DNA of 64,000 bases from Saccharibacillus alkalitolerans (GCF_011090185.1 NZ_JAAFGS010000003.1:372001-436000); one strand, 5' to 3'; counted from the stretch's first letter, positions 8,256 through 18,049 are shown. Numbers and translations are program-made. Notes: generated from the letters alone by a model not told the origin.

Positions 8256-10790
8256 TCAATAAGGCTGCGGACGGCCGTCTCCGGGCAGCCAGCGGGCCAG
8301 ATATTCGGCGCTTCGGCTGTCCGGGACCGACGCGACCTCTTCCGGCGTGCCGGACGCGACGATGCGTCCGCCCTCCCCGGCCGCGCCCGGACCGAGATCG
8401 ACGATCCAATCCGCCTGCGCGGCGATGCGCATATCGTGCTCGACCATGACGACCGTATGGCCGGCTTTCGTCAACGCGTCGAGATGGCGCAGCAGCCGGT
8501 CGGCATCGATCGGATGCAGCCCGTTCGTCGGCTCGTCCAAGATGTAGAGCGTCCGTCCCCGCTGGGTCCTCTGCAGTTCCGAAGCGAGCTTGATGCGCTG
8601 GGATTCGCCGCCGGACAGCTCGGTCGCCGGCTGCCCGAGTTTCAAATAGCCGAGTCCCAGATCCAGCAGCACGGACAGCGGACGCGCAATCGACGGCTGC
8701 CCCGCGAAAAAGGCCGCGGCGTCTTCCACCGTCAGCGCCAGCACGTCCGCGATGTTCAGGCCTTCCCAGGTCACTTCCAGCGTCTTTGCGTTATAGCGAG
8801 CCCCTCCGCATTCCGCGCAGGGCACGTACAGGCTCGAGAGAAACATGAGCTCGACCTGAACGAAGCCTTGTCCTTCGCAGACCGGACAGCGTCCCGCCGC
8901 CACGTTGAACGAAAAGCGTCCCGCGGCGTAGCCTCTTTCGCGGGCAAGCGGCGTCGACGCGAACAGGCGGCGGACATGGTCGAAAAATCCCGTGTACGTC
9001 GCCAGATTGGAACGCGGCGTCCGTCCGATCGGCTTCTGGTCGATGCGGACCAGCCGGCGCAGCGTCTCGGCGCCGCCGCCGACCGCTCCCGCGATCGCGG
9101 AAGGCTCATCGCCTTCGGCTTCCTCCTCCGGTTCCTCCGGCAGCGCGCCCAGATGCGGGGCCAGCAGCTGCGGCAGTACATGCGAGACGAGACTCGATTT
9201 TCCCGATCCCGATACCCCGGTCACGGCGGTCAGGCAGCCGAGCGGAAAAGCGGCATCGAGCCCGTTCAGATTGTTGAACGTCACGCCGCTCAGCGTCAAC
9301 CAATCTTCGGGCTGACGGCGTTCGCGCAGGCGTTCCGCGCCGCGTCCGAACAGATAGTCCTTCGTCACGGATTCCCCGATCTCGCCCAATCCTTCCGGCG
9401 GACCGCTGTACAGCACGCGCCCGCCGCGGTCGCCCGCTTCCGGGCCGATGTCCACCAACCACTCCGCCTGCCGCATCACGTCCAGGTTATGCTCCACCAC
9501 GAACACGGAATTTCCGGCGTCCCGAAGCGCCGCCAGCGCGTCGAGCAGCGCCTCTCCGTCCGCCGGGTGCAGCCCCGCCGACGGTTCGTCCAGCACATAG
9601 ACGACGCCGAACAGCTTGGAAATCAGCTGCGTGGCGAGACGCAGCCGCTGAAGTTCGCCCGACGACAGCGTCGGAGCCGAACGATCGAGCGACAGATGCC
9701 CGATCCCGATATCGGTCAGTCGTTCCAGGCGCCCCGTCACGTCCCCGACCAGGCGGCGCGCGACGAGATTTTTCTCGTTGTCGCGGCCGCCCCGGGCTTC
9801 GGGCGCGGAAGCGACGGCGTCTTCCAGCGTCTTTTTCAGCGCCGCGGCCGGCATGCGGAACAGCTCCGCGATATCGAAGCCGGCGAATTTGACGGACAGC
9901 GCTTCGGGCTTCAAGCGCTTGCCTCCGCACAGCGGACACGGACGGACCCGCAGATACGGCTCCAGCCTCCGTCTTCTGCCCGCGTCGTCGGCGGAAGCGT
10001 ACGTCTGAAGCAGCAGCCTGCGGGCGCCCATATAGTTGCCCATATAATCCGGGCGGCGGCCGGACGCGATCGCCTCCTGAATCTCTTCGTGACTAAGCCC
10101 CGGATAGACGGGGACGGAAGGCCGTTCGTCCGTGAACAGAATCCAGTCCCGGTCTTTCCGAGGCAGGTCTCTCCACGGTCTGTCGACGTCGTACCCGAGC
10201 GAGATCAGAATGTCGCGCAGATTCTGCCCGTGCCAGGCGCCCGGCCAGGAAGCGATCGCCCGCTGCCGGATGCTTAGGGAGGGGTCCGGCACCATCGAAG
10301 ATTCGTCCGCGTCGTAGATCCGTCCGAGTCCCTGGCATTCCGGACAGGCGCCCTGCGGCGTATTCGGCGAGAAGTCTTCCGCGTACAGCACGCCCTGCCC
10401 TTCGGGATAATCGCCCGCGCGGGCATACAGCATGCGCAGCACGTTGGATACGGTCGTCAGGCTGCCGACCGTGGAGCGCTCCTGCGGCACGCCTCTCTGC
10501 TGTTGAAGCCCGACCGCGGGCGGAAGCCCTTCGATACTCTCCACCTGCGGCGTGCCCGCCTGTTGGATCAGCCGCCGCGCGTACGGCGCGACGGATTCCA
10601 GATAGCGGCGCTGCGCTTCGGCATACAGCGTGCCGAAAGCGAGGGAAGATTTGCCCGATCCCGAGACGCCGGTAAACACGACCAGCGCATCGCGCGGGAT
10701 ATCGAGATCGACGTGCTTGAGATTGTGTTCGGCGGCTCCTCTTACGCGAATGAAGCCTTCGTGCCGACCGGATTTATTTATAGAATGCAT
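8256..10790 (-). CDS. Short UvrA paralogue (UvrA2-type ABC ATPase)
   Basis: An 844-residue UvrA homologue, about 100 residues shorter than the nucleotide-excision-repair UvrA. Two ABC ATPase modules are complete: Walker [11 protein letters not shown] near 40 and again near 525, signatures [12 protein letters not shown] and [12 protein letters not shown], and DEPSAGLHP and DEPTNGLHP. Zinc-binding CPxCxG pairs are present ([24 protein letters not shown]). After LYARAG the sequence passes within a few residues to [15 protein letters not shown], so the UvrB-binding domain of canonical UvrA is missing. Such UvrA2 proteins are tied to DNA-intercalating drug or damage tolerance, but not to UvrB recruitment. 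A good AAGGAGG precedes the ATG. It is transcribed alone. Confidence 0.9.
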   Translation of the reverse strand: MHSINKSGRHEGFIRVRGAAEHNLKHVDLDIPRDALVVFTGVSGSGKSSLAFGTLYAEAQRRYLESVAPYARRLIQQAGTPQVESIEGLPPAVGLQQQRGVPQERSTVGSLTTVSNVLRMLYARAGDYPEGQGVLYAEDFSPNTPQGACPECQGLGRIYDADESSMVPDPSLSIRQRAIASWPGAWHGQNLRDILISLGYDVDRPWRDLPRKDRDWILFTDERPSVPVYPGLSHEEIQEAIASGRRPDYMGNYMGARRLLLQTYASADDAGRRRRLEPYLRVRPCPLCGGKRLKPEALSVKFAGFDIAELFRMPAAALKKTLEDAVASAPEARGGRDNEKNLVARRLVGDVTGRLERLTDIGIGHLSLDRSAPTLSSGELQRLRLATQLISKLFGVVYVLDEPSAGLHPADGEALLDALAALRDAGNSVFVVEHNLDVMRQAEWLVDIGPEAGDRGGRVLYSGPPEGLGEIGESVTKDYLFGRGAERLRERRQPEDWLTLSGVTFNNLNGLDAAFPLGCLTAVTGVSGSGKSSLVSHVLPQLLAPHLGALPEEPEEEAEGDEPSAIAGAVGGGAETLRRLVRIDQKPIGRTPRSNLATYTGFFDHVRRLFASTPLARERGYAAGRFSFNVAAGRCPVCEGQGFVQVELMFLSSLYVPCAECGGARYNAKTLEVTWEGLNIADVLALTVEDAAAFFAGQPSIARPLSVLLDLGLGYLKLGQPATELSGGESQRIKLASELQRTQRGRTLYILDEPTNGLHPIDADRLLRHLDALTKAGHTVVMVEHDMRIAAQADWIVDLGPGAAGEGGRIVASGTPEEVASVPDSRSAEYLARWLPGDGRPQPY

Positions 10791-10980
10791 CGAAATTCCT
10801 CCTTCGCGTCTGCAGCCGGCTTGGCCGGCCGGCGCTGCTTTTTTGTCCAGCCTCGCCTACCCGGATTCCGCGAATCGGCTTCCGGAGGGACCGGAGCGGC
10901 TGCCGATCCTCTCCCTTTCCTCTTTACCGGAATGAGTGCTTTCAGAAACAGAGCCGGCTGCACGCCCCGCGAAAAAACGC

Positions 10981-11023
10981 AAAAAAGAACCCCAGGATTT
11001 CCGCGAAGGAAATCCTGGGGTTC
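10981..11023 (-). terminator. Strong terminator after tRNA-Leu
   Basis: A near-perfect 16-base stem (GAACCCCAGGATTTCC with its complement) is followed on the minus strand by a run of six T residues. It lies 15 bases after the 3' end of the tRNA and ends a single-gene tRNA transcript. Confidence 0.9.
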
Positions 11024-11038
11024 TCTTTATTCATAGAT

Positions 11039-11121
11039 GCGGTCGAGAGGACTCGAACCTCCACGGTATTGCTACCACACGGACCTGAACCGTGCGCGTC
11101 TGCCAATTCCGCCACGACCGC
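11039..11121 (-). tRNA. tRNA-Leu (anticodon CAG)
   Basis: The 83-base minus-strand sequence folds as a class II tRNA: acceptor GCGGTCG/CGACCGC, D-arm with GGCAGACGC, anticodon stem CACGG/CCGTG around loop TTCAGGT giving anticodon CAG, a long variable arm, and T-arm GGTTCGAGTCC. The CCA end is not encoded. The gene stands alone between uvrA2 and araR. Confidence 0.95.
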
Positions 11122-11156
11122 TTATTATGATGCCGAGCGTTTTGCCCTGCCCGAAT

Positions 11157-11186
11157 AATATAACACGGTTAGCAGGCGCGACGCAA
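11157..11186 (-). promoter_or_regulatory. Promoter of tRNA-Leu
   Basis: Read on the minus strand, TTGCGT is followed after 18 bases by TATATT, about 36 bases upstream of the mature tRNA 5' end. The -35 is moderate. Confidence 0.5.
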
Positions 11187-11226
11187 GCCCTTTTGGCAAG
11201 AAATTTTATAATTCATGCCAAAGGGC
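11187..11226. other. Imperfect hairpin downstream of araR
   Basis: GCCCTTTTGGCA and TGCCAAAGGGC form an 11-base-pair stem with one bulged base around a 17-base AT-rich loop. It lies 60 bases after the araR stop. There is no T run after it on the minus strand, so it is not a classical terminator; it abuts the tRNA-Leu -35. Confidence 0.4.
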
Positions 11227-11285
11227 GTCTTGTCGATTCGACGATTGCCGCGCGTTTGCTCGGGGAACGGCAATCCGCATTTTCG

Positions 11286-12389
11286 CTACCGGCTCGCCGG
11301 AGCGACCGCCGAATTCCGCTCGATCAATTCCGGCACGTACAAGACGTCGTCCGGATCGCCCGCCGCGTCGGCTTCGCCTTCGATCATGGCGATCAGCCGC
11401 CGTGCCGCCTCCCTGCCCATTTCTTCCTTCGGGTGAGAGAGCGTCGTCAGCGGCACGCCGGACGCCAAAGCCAGCGCCGAGTCGTCGAAGCCGACGACCG
11501 ACAGATCGTCCGGCACAGACAATCCCAGTTCGCGCGCCGCATTCATCAGCGGCATGGCCAGCTCGTCGTTATAAGCGACCAGCGCGGTAGGGCGCTCTTG
11601 CGCGGACAGCAGCTCGCGGACTTTCGCGGCGGGCAGCTCGCCTTTCTGTCCCGTTGCATAAGTAACGACATGTTCCGGAGCCAGAGGAATCCCCGCTTCC
11701 CGGTGCGCATGCATAAAGCCTCGCAGACGGCTCACGCCCTGCAGGTCGTCCGTTTTGAAGAAACCGGCAATCCGGCGGTGGCCCTGCTTGATCAGATAGC
11801 GGGCCGCCGTCAGGCCTCCCAGCTCGTCGTCCACTTTCAGGCACGGCACTTCAAGCTCGCGGTAGCGCTCGTTAATCATAAGAAACGGCAGGTTCCGCGA
11901 CTGCATCGACAGGTAAAAAGGCAGGTTCGGATTGCCTTCCGCGCTCTTCGTCGGCTCGATGATCAGCCCGCTGAGCGGCTCGCTCAGCATAAGGCGCAGA
12001 CACTCCATCTCTTTCTCTTTGTCGTTGTCCGTGCTGGCGAGCAGCAGCCGATACCCTCGGCTTCGCAGCTCGGCCTCGGCGCCGCGCACGATATGCGGAA
12101 AAATATAATCGGAAATGTAGGTCGTGACGATTCCGATCGTCCGCGGCTGCGCCGCTTCTTCGCGAAAGCCCGCGCTGCGCACGAACGTCCCCTTTCCCTG
12201 CACCCGCTCCAGCAGTCCCTGCCTCTCCAGTTCGGAGAACGCCTGGCGCACGGTCTGCCGGCTCAGCGAGAACTGCTCGGCAATCTCGTTCTCGGACGGG
12301 ACCTGGCTGCCCGGCGACAACTTGCCGCTCTCCATCCAGCTCAGCAGTTCATTTTTCAATACGATATATTTGGGAAGCCGCTTGCTCAT
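11286..12389 (-). CDS. araR: AraR-like GntR/LacI hybrid transcriptional regulator
   Basis: A 367-residue repressor. Residues ~5-70 are a GntR winged helix (LSWMESGKLSPGSQVPSENEIAEQFSLSRQTVRQAF), and the rest is a LacI-type sugar-binding domain (TIGIVTTYISDYIFPHIVRGAE ... LSVVGFDDSALA). This architecture is that of AraR, the L-arabinose-responsive repressor of Bacillus. Two copies of an AraR-like operator are found 275-325 bases upstream of its start, consistent with autoregulation. No arabinose genes are in this window. Ligand identity is inferred from architecture and operator only. Confidence 0.85.
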   Translation of the reverse strand: MSKRLPKYIVLKNELLSWMESGKLSPGSQVPSENEIAEQFSLSRQTVRQAFSELERQGLLERVQGKGTFVRSAGFREEAAQPRTIGIVTTYISDYIFPHIVRGAEAELRSRGYRLLLASTDNDKEKEMECLRLMLSEPLSGLIIEPTKSAEGNPNLPFYLSMQSRNLPFLMINERYRELEVPCLKVDDELGGLTAARYLIKQGHRRIAGFFKTDDLQGVSRLRGFMHAHREAGIPLAPEHVVTYATGQKGELPAAKVRELLSAQERPTALVAYNDELAMPLMNAARELGLSVPDDLSVVGFDDSALALASGVPLTTLSHPKEEMGREAARRLIAMIEGEADAAGDPDDVLYVPELIERNSAVAPASR

Positions 12390-12662
12390 CGTGATTCACC
12401 TCGGTCTGTATTTACGTGCCGTATTCGGTCCGATCCGCCGAAAGAAATCGTCGGCGGGCGTGCCGGATTGTCCTGCGATCCAAACTCCATTAGTGTATCA
12501 CGAGCGAGCGGCTTCGGGGACAGTTAATGCCTGCGGCCGAGTCCAACGAACCGTGACCGGTCGGGTTGTATAAGTCGCAACCTCAGGATAGCGCTTTCAA
12601 TTCAGGACCAGCGCTTGTCTTCGGCATTCCGCCGCGCGGCAGGAAGTTCGGCCGATCGCCGA

Positions 12663-12713
12663 TTGTACATACCTTTAAAGTTCGTCTTCATAAACTTAAA
12701 ATTGTACGTACAA
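12663..12713. promoter_or_regulatory. Pair of AraR-type operator sites
   Basis: TTGTACGTACAA (12702-12713) is a perfect 12-base palindrome that equals the core of the B. subtilis AraR operator (ATTTGTACGTACAAAT). A second, half-conserved copy TTGTACATACCT starts at 12663. Their centres are 39 bases apart, close to the spacing used by AraR for cooperative binding. They lie in the ~700-base gap between araR and nirB and most likely control araR. Confidence 0.6.
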
Positions 12714-12881
12714 CTCTATCTTATAACCGCCTCTTCAAAAAAGCAAGCGCGACCCGTCCCTTTTTCGAGTCTATTCCGTAATGCTGTTCCTTTTATGTCA
12801 GGGGCTTATGATTCGATCGATCGGGTCCGATATATAAAATTGAAGATAGTTCTATTCAAACTTTAAATTGTGACAAATATC

Positions 12882-12946
12882 AGTGAAAAAATTCACATAT
12901 AATGTGATTACAATCACAAACCCTTTGAATTTTAATTAAATATAAT
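12882..12946 (+). promoter_or_regulatory. Fnr-type activated promoter of nirBDC
   Basis: Two TGTGA-N6-TCACA palindromes occur: AGTGA-N6-TCACA at 12882-12897 (one mismatch) and a perfect one at 12903-12918. A perfect -10 TATAAT is at 12941-12946 with no recognisable -35. The start would be near 12952, placing the perfect palindrome at -41.5, the standard position for Fnr/Crp-family class II activation. The rest of the gap 12719-12880 is AT-rich with no gene. Confidence 0.7.
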
Positions 12947-13025
12947 AAACTTGTAAGTTAGATCAAATTTGAAATAGCGGCGGCTTACCGGCTCTGCCCG
13001 GCCCGCCGTTTACCGACTGTTAACT

Positions 13026-13041
13026 TGTGAAGAATATCACA
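13026..13041. promoter_or_regulatory. Third Fnr/Crp-type palindrome in the nirB leader
   Basis: TGTGA-N6-TCACA is perfect here and lies about 80 bases downstream of the predicted transcription start and 45 bases before the nirB ATG. It could be a second activator site for a closer promoter or a repression site. Confidence 0.55.
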
Positions 13042-13086
13042 TTTCATTCTCTCCCATGAATATAACCGCCAAGGAGGCACCTTATT

Positions 13087-15531
13087 ATGACTACCCCAGC
13101 GAAAGAAAAACTCGTCGTCATCGGCAACGGCATGGCCGGCATCAATACGGTCGAACAGATCCTGAAGCTGACCGACCGCTTCGAGATTACCGTATTCGGC
13201 AGCGAGCCGCATCCCAACTATAACCGCATCATGCTCTCCTACGTGCTCGAAGGCAGCAAAACGATGGAAGACATCGTGATTAACGACTGGAACTGGTACA
13301 AAGAAAACGGCATTACCCTGCACACGGGCACTACCGTAACGAAGATCGACACGGCAAGCAAAACGGTGCTTACCGACGGCGGACATAACGAAAGCTACGA
13401 CAAGCTGCTGATCGCGACCGGTTCGAATTCGCTGATGCTTCCGATCCCGGGCAGCGAACGCGAAGGCGTCGTAGGCTTCCGCGATATCGCCGACTGCGAC
13501 CAGATGCTGGAAGCGGCGAAGCAGTATAAAACGGCGGCCGTTATCGGCGGCGGCCTGCTCGGCCTCGAAGCCGCCAAAGGCCTCGTCGGACTCGGCATGG
13601 ACGTCACCGTCGTTCACCTGATGAACGACCTCATGGAACGCCAGCTGGACAGCCAGGCTTCGGCCATGCTGAAAGCCGAGCTGGAGCGTCAGGGCATCAA
13701 ATTCGCGATGGGCAAATCGACGGCCGAAATGCAGGGCGACCACCGCGTACGCAAGCTGGTGTTCACGGACGGCGAAGAATTGGACGCCGAATTCGTGGTC
13801 ATGGCGGTCGGCATCCGTCCGAACAAACAAATCGGCGACGCCAGCGGCATCGAGACGAACCGCGGCATCCTGGTCGACGACTTCATGCGCACATCGGCTC
13901 CGGACGTCTACGCGGTCGGCGAATGCGCCGAACACCGCGGCGTCTGCTACGGCTTGGTCGCCCCGCTGTTCGAACAGGGCAACGTGCTGGCGAAACATAT
14001 CTGCGCCATCGACACGGACGGGTACGCGGGATCGATCACTTCGACCAAACTGAAAATTTCGGGCGTGGACGTGTTCTCGGCCGGCGAGTTCATCGAAGGA
14101 CCTCAGCATACCGTTATCGCGGCCAAAGACGAATGGAAACGCACTTACAAAAAAGTACTGCTGGAAAACAACAAGATCGTCGGCGCCGTCCTCTTCGGCG
14201 ACGTGACCGAATCGGCTTCGCTTCAGAAGTACGTTCGCGAAGGCACGGAAATGACCGACGAAATCTACGGCGACCTGATGGGCACCGGCGGCCACTGCGG
14301 AGGCGGCAAGTCGAAAACGGCGGCCGTCGAAAAAATGGCCGACGACGAAATCGTCTGCGGCTGCAAAGGCGTCACCAAAAAAGTGATCGTCGACGCCATC
14401 AACGAAAAAGGACTGACGACGGTCGACGAAATCAAAGCCTGCACCGGCGCCACCGGCTCGTGCGGCGGCTGCAAACCGGTCGTCGAACAAATTCTGAGCT
14501 ACGTGCTCGGCGACGGTTTCAAAAAAACGGCCAAAACCGGCATCTGCGCCTGCACCCCTCTGAGCCGTCAGGAAATCGTGGCCAGCATCAAGGAAAAAGG
14601 GCTGCGCACCACCAAGGAAGTCATGCACGTGCTGGAATGGCACAATCCGGAAGGCTGCTCGAAGTGCCGCCCGGCCGTCAACTACTACTTGGGCGTCATC
14701 TACCCGGGCGAACACAAAGACGAGAAAGAATCGCGCTTCGTCAACGAACGCATGAACGCCAACATCCAAAAAGACGGCTCGTACACGGTCGTTCCGAGAA
14801 TGTACGGCGGCGTGACGACTCCGGAAGACCTGAAGAAAATCGCCGACGTATCGGTCAAATACGGCATCAAAGCGGTCAAAGTCACCGGCGGACAGCGCCT
14901 TGACCTGATCGGCGTGCAGAAAGAAGATCTGCCGAAAGTATGGGAAGAGCTCGACATGCCTTCGGGTTACGCCTATGCCAAATCGCTCCGCACGGTCAAG
15001 ACCTGCGTCGGCTCGCAGTACTGCCGCTTCGGTACCCAGGACTCGATGGGCGTCGGCGCCATGCTGGAACAAAAATTCGAGCGGCTCGACTTCCCGGCGA
15101 AATTCAAAATGGCCGTCAACGGCTGCCCGCGGAACTGCGCGGAAGCGTGCACGAAAGATATCGGCATCGTCGGCAACGACGGCGGCTGGGAAATCTTCAT
15201 CGGCGGCAACGGCGGCATCAAAGCCAGACTGGCCGACTCGCTCTGCAAAGTCAAAACGGATCAGGAGCTGACCGACACGGTAGCCGCCGTTATGCAGTAC
15301 TACCGCGAGACCGGCAACTATCTGGAACGGACGTCGGAATGGGTCGAACGGATCGGCCTGGAAGACATCTACAACAAGACGGTCGCGGACGCGGAGAGCC
15401 GCAAAGCGCTGGTTGAAAGCATCGAGCATGCGCTGACCTTCGTCGAAGATCCGTGGAAGAAAGTGCTGAACGACAAGAAGACACGCAGCGAGCTGTTCGA
15501 AACGGCCAAACCGGCTGTTCCTCAAGCCTAA
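13087..15531 (+). CDS. nirB: Nitrite reductase [NAD(P)H] large subunit
   Basis: An 814-residue siroheme enzyme that reduces nitrite to ammonium in the cytoplasm. Order of domains: FAD-binding (VVIGNGMAGINTVEQ at ~10), NAD-binding (VIGGGLLGLEAAKGL at ~155), a BFD-like [2Fe-2S] domain (VCGCKGVTKK at ~423 with CGGCKP), a second cysteine cluster (ICACTPLSRQ, CSKCRPA), and the siroheme/[4Fe-4S] domain with Cys640-X5-Cys646 and Cys680-X3-Cys684. Length is normal. The ribosome site AAGGAGG is about ten bases from the ATG. nirD and nirC follow on the same strand, so the set imports and reduces nitrite together. Confidence 0.96.
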   Translation: MTTPAKEKLVVIGNGMAGINTVEQILKLTDRFEITVFGSEPHPNYNRIMLSYVLEGSKTMEDIVINDWNWYKENGITLHTGTTVTKIDTASKTVLTDGGHNESYDKLLIATGSNSLMLPIPGSEREGVVGFRDIADCDQMLEAAKQYKTAAVIGGGLLGLEAAKGLVGLGMDVTVVHLMNDLMERQLDSQASAMLKAELERQGIKFAMGKSTAEMQGDHRVRKLVFTDGEELDAEFVVMAVGIRPNKQIGDASGIETNRGILVDDFMRTSAPDVYAVGECAEHRGVCYGLVAPLFEQGNVLAKHICAIDTDGYAGSITSTKLKISGVDVFSAGEFIEGPQHTVIAAKDEWKRTYKKVLLENNKIVGAVLFGDVTESASLQKYVREGTEMTDEIYGDLMGTGGHCGGGKSKTAAVEKMADDEIVCGCKGVTKKVIVDAINEKGLTTVDEIKACTGATGSCGGCKPVVEQILSYVLGDGFKKTAKTGICACTPLSRQEIVASIKEKGLRTTKEVMHVLEWHNPEGCSKCRPAVNYYLGVIYPGEHKDEKESRFVNERMNANIQKDGSYTVVPRMYGGVTTPEDLKKIADVSVKYGIKAVKVTGGQRLDLIGVQKEDLPKVWEELDMPSGYAYAKSLRTVKTCVGSQYCRFGTQDSMGVGAMLEQKFERLDFPAKFKMAVNGCPRNCAEACTKDIGIVGNDGGWEIFIGGNGGIKARLADSLCKVKTDQELTDTVAAVMQYYRETGNYLERTSEWVERIGLEDIYNKTVADAESRKALVESIEHALTFVEDPWKKVLNDKKTRSELFETAKPAVPQA

Positions 15532-15677
15532 ATCCAGACTTGGCGATAAGCTCTGCCGCATGCTTATAGATGAAACGCCGGCGGAGAGACACCGAAAAAT
15601 CTTTTGTTCATCTCCGGTCTCTCCCGCCCGTTTCGCCCGCAACGACCTTACAGAACGATTCCGAGAGGAGCCTGACC

Positions 15678-16016
15678 ATGAACCATGAATTGAACACCCT
15701 TACCGCAAACGGCGTCGCGCTGGACAGCCTGGACCGTTTTCCGAGCCGAATCGGCCGAGTCTTCCTCGTCGACGACACCGAAATCGCTGTCTTCCGCACT
15801 TCCGACAACGAATTTTATGCAATCGAAAACCGCAACCCCCATCCCAAAGGCGGCCCGCTCGCCGAAGCGATCGTATCCGGCCGTTACATCTACGATCCGC
15901 TGTACGATTGGAAAATCGATCTGCAGACCGGTTTCGTGCAAGAACCCGACAGCGGACAGGTTCAAACGTTCCGTATCGAAGTCCGGGACGATCAAGTGAT
16001 TTTATTCACGAAATAA
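15678..16016 (+). CDS. nirD: Nitrite reductase small subunit
   Basis: A 112-residue Rieske-like protein (FLVDDTEIAVFRTSDNEFYAIENR, PHPKGGPLAEAIVSG). As in other NirD proteins the Rieske fold is kept while the cluster ligands are incomplete: the first CPH reads NPH and the distal Cys-His pair is absent, so no cluster is expected. The start is set by GAGAGGAG shortly before ATG 15678; the longer frame to 15570 has no conservation. It is 146 bases after nirB with no terminator seen. Confidence 0.92.
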   Translation: MNHELNTLTANGVALDSLDRFPSRIGRVFLVDDTEIAVFRTSDNEFYAIENRNPHPKGGPLAEAIVSGRYIYDPLYDWKIDLQTGFVQEPDSGQVQTFRIEVRDDQVILFTK

Positions 16017-16124
16017 ACTTCGTTAAAACAGCATGATTAAATTCGCGCTGCCTGTCGGCCATCGCCTGCACGCCGCGCCGCTTCACCCGCATTTCCCATT
16101 CGCGCGCCCGGGAGGCTGAATCTT

Positions 16125-16952
16125 ATGTTTACCGAAAGTGTCAAATCCGTTGTAGAAGCCGCAGTCAAAAAAAGAGATTTCATGGACAAGCATCCTCTCC
16201 GCTATTTCGTCAGCGCCATGCTGGCCGGGGCCTTCGTCGGACTCGGCATCATCCTGATCTTCTCGCTCGGCGCTCCGCTCGCCGCTATCAAGTCCCCGTT
16301 CCAGCCGCTCGTCATGGGCGCTTCGTTCGGGATCGCCCTCACGCTCGTCATCTTCGCGGGCTCGGAGCTGTTCACCGGCAACAATATGTTCTTCACCGCT
16401 TCTACGCTGGCCGGACGCACTTCGGTAAAAGACCTCGGCAAAAACTGGACGCTCGTATTCCTCGGCAACCTTGCCGGCGCGATCGTGCTCAGCCTGCTCG
16501 TTCTCGGAACGGGCCTGTTCAAAGGCATCGCTCCGGAACATCTGATCTTCGCCGCCGCGGCCAAAAAAATGAGCCTGCCCGTTATGGAATTGTTCTTCCG
16601 CGGCATCCTCTGTAACTGGCTCGTGTGCCTGGCGATCTGGATGGCCAGCCGGACGACGAACGACGCCGCGAAAATCATGCTCATCTGGTGGTGCCTGTTC
16701 GCCTTCATCGCCAGCGGATACGAGCACAGCGTGGCCAACATGACGCTGCTCAGCACGGCGCTGCTGCTGCCGGGCCATCCGGCCACGATCACGATCGCGG
16801 GCTGGCTGCACAACATGATTCCCGTTACGCTGGGCAATATCGTCGGAGGCGCCTTCTTCATGGCCGCAGCTTACTGGTTCATCTCGCCGGTCCGCAAATC
16901 GGATCGAAGCGAGCCGCAAGTTCCTCAGCAAGAAACGCGCTCCGCTTCGTAA
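16125..16952 (+). CDS. nirC: Formate/nitrite transporter family channel
   Basis: A 275-residue inner-membrane protein with six hydrophobic segments and the FNT signatures ELFTGNN and FIASGYEHSVANM, whose central His lines the pore. Next to nirBD it should import nitrite (or export surplus). The N-terminal 25 residues are cytoplasmic and the C-terminus is charged. It closes the nir transcript, which ends at the terminator about 20 bases downstream. Confidence 0.92.
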   Translation: MFTESVKSVVEAAVKKRDFMDKHPLRYFVSAMLAGAFVGLGIILIFSLGAPLAAIKSPFQPLVMGASFGIALTLVIFAGSELFTGNNMFFTASTLAGRTSVKDLGKNWTLVFLGNLAGAIVLSLLVLGTGLFKGIAPEHLIFAAAAKKMSLPVMELFFRGILCNWLVCLAIWMASRTTNDAAKIMLIWWCLFAFIASGYEHSVANMTLLSTALLLPGHPATITIAGWLHNMIPVTLGNIVGGAFFMAAAYWFISPVRKSDRSEPQVPQQETRSAS

Positions 16953-16970
16953 AGAGAACCTTTTCCTCGA

Positions 16971-17000
16971 GAAAGCCTGCCGGAAAGGCAGGCTTTTTCT
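16971..17000 (+). terminator. Terminator of the nirBDC transcript
   Basis: AAAGCCTGC and GCAGGCTTTTT form a short GC-rich stem with loop CGGAAAG and a T run. Confidence 0.88.
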
Positions 17001-17106
17001 TTGCTTCGATCTTGGCTTACGCGCGAAGCATGCTTCGGAAAATGTTTTCGGTCGTTGGAAAGACTAGTTCCTATTGCCTGTATTTCGATGATTTTCAATA
17101 TTAATA

Positions 17107-17135
17107 TTGAATTTAAGTCCTATTCCCTTTATATT
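17107..17135 (+). promoter_or_regulatory. Sigma-A promoter of the first soluble chemoreceptor
   Basis: TTGAAT and TATATT are separated by 17 bases, about 55 bases upstream of the chosen start codon. The surrounding region is AT-rich. No good sigma-D element was seen here, unlike the second copy. Confidence 0.65.
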
Positions 17136-17189
17136 CGATTCATACTTAAGACTTAGGTCCCCTACATAGAAAGGATTGTGAAACGCAGT

Positions 17190-18035
17190 ATGAGTATTGT
17201 CGATTCGATGATCGCGGCAGCCCCTTATTTGGGCAAGATGATGCGCGAGAACACAGCCATTACCATTTACGATCGCACCCATATTTTGTACTATGCCCAG
17301 TACGGAAACTTCGATCTCGGTCTCAAAAGCGGCGAAGCGCTGCTTCCCGGTTTCGAAAACTTCGGCGCTTTGAAAGGCAGCAAAAATCCGACCCTTGCGG
17401 AGTATCCGGCCGATATGTTCGGCTACGGTTATCCGCTGCATGCCGTGATCATCCCGCTGCTCGAAGAAAACGAAGTCGAGGCCGTGCTGACCGTTACTTA
17501 CGATCAGACCAACCAGGAGAAGCTGAAAAGCATCGCGTCCGATAACCGTACGATCGCCGATAATCTGGTCGAAATGGTGCAGCACGTGGCCGCCCATTCC
17601 CAGGAGCTGCAGGCAACGAGCGAGCAGATTCTGCAGAATACGAAGATCGCCGTGCAAAACTCCGGCAAAATCACGAACGTGGCGACGCTGATCAAGGAAA
17701 TTTCCGACCAGACCAACATGCTGGGCCTCAACGCCGCCATCGAAGCCGCGCGCGTCGGCGAGCTGGGCGCCGGGTTCGGCGTCGTGGCGACCGAAGTGCG
17801 CAAGCTGGCCGTCCACTCCAAAACGGCGACCGCCGATATCGAAGTCGCGCTGAAAGACGTGCAGGAGTCCATTCGCGTGATGGAACGCGAAATCTCCCAG
17901 ATCGTCGCTTCCTCGCAGGAGCAGGCGGACCTCGTCACCACGTTCACCGACGTCATCGAGCGCCTTCAGCAGACCGGGGAAGCGATGCAGGAATTGTCCG
18001 GCAGCCTGACCCGTTATCACGAAGAAGTTCGTTAA
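17190..18035 (+). CDS. Soluble methyl-accepting chemotaxis protein (YfmS-like), copy 1
   Basis: A 281-residue cytoplasmic chemoreceptor with no membrane segment. The N-terminal ~120 residues form a small sensor domain ([25 protein letters not shown] ... [22 protein letters not shown]). The C-terminal half is an MCP signalling coiled coil with the hairpin tip [37 protein letters not shown]. The frame opens at GTG 17178, but alignment with the second copy (the same 28 residues before TIYD/VTIYD) supports ATG 17190. The N-terminal domain differs clearly from copy 2, so the two probably sense different signals. B. subtilis YfmS has the same size and build. Confidence 0.88.
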   Translation: MSIVDSMIAAAPYLGKMMRENTAITIYDRTHILYYAQYGNFDLGLKSGEALLPGFENFGALKGSKNPTLAEYPADMFGYGYPLHAVIIPLLEENEVEAVLTVTYDQTNQEKLKSIASDNRTIADNLVEMVQHVAAHSQELQATSEQILQNTKIAVQNSGKITNVATLIKEISDQTNMLGLNAAIEAARVGELGAGFGVVATEVRKLAVHSKTATADIEVALKDVQESIRVMEREISQIVASSQEQADLVTTFTDVIERLQQTGEAMQELSGSLTRYHEEVR

Positions 18036-18049
18036 CTTTTTTCAACCTT

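Noticed and set aside
12985-15642. 885-residue open frame antisense to nirB
   Set aside because: It mirrors the codon-position bias of a GC-rich gene on the other strand, is rich in Arg, Phe and His with no domain, and covers a complete nirB with correct motifs.
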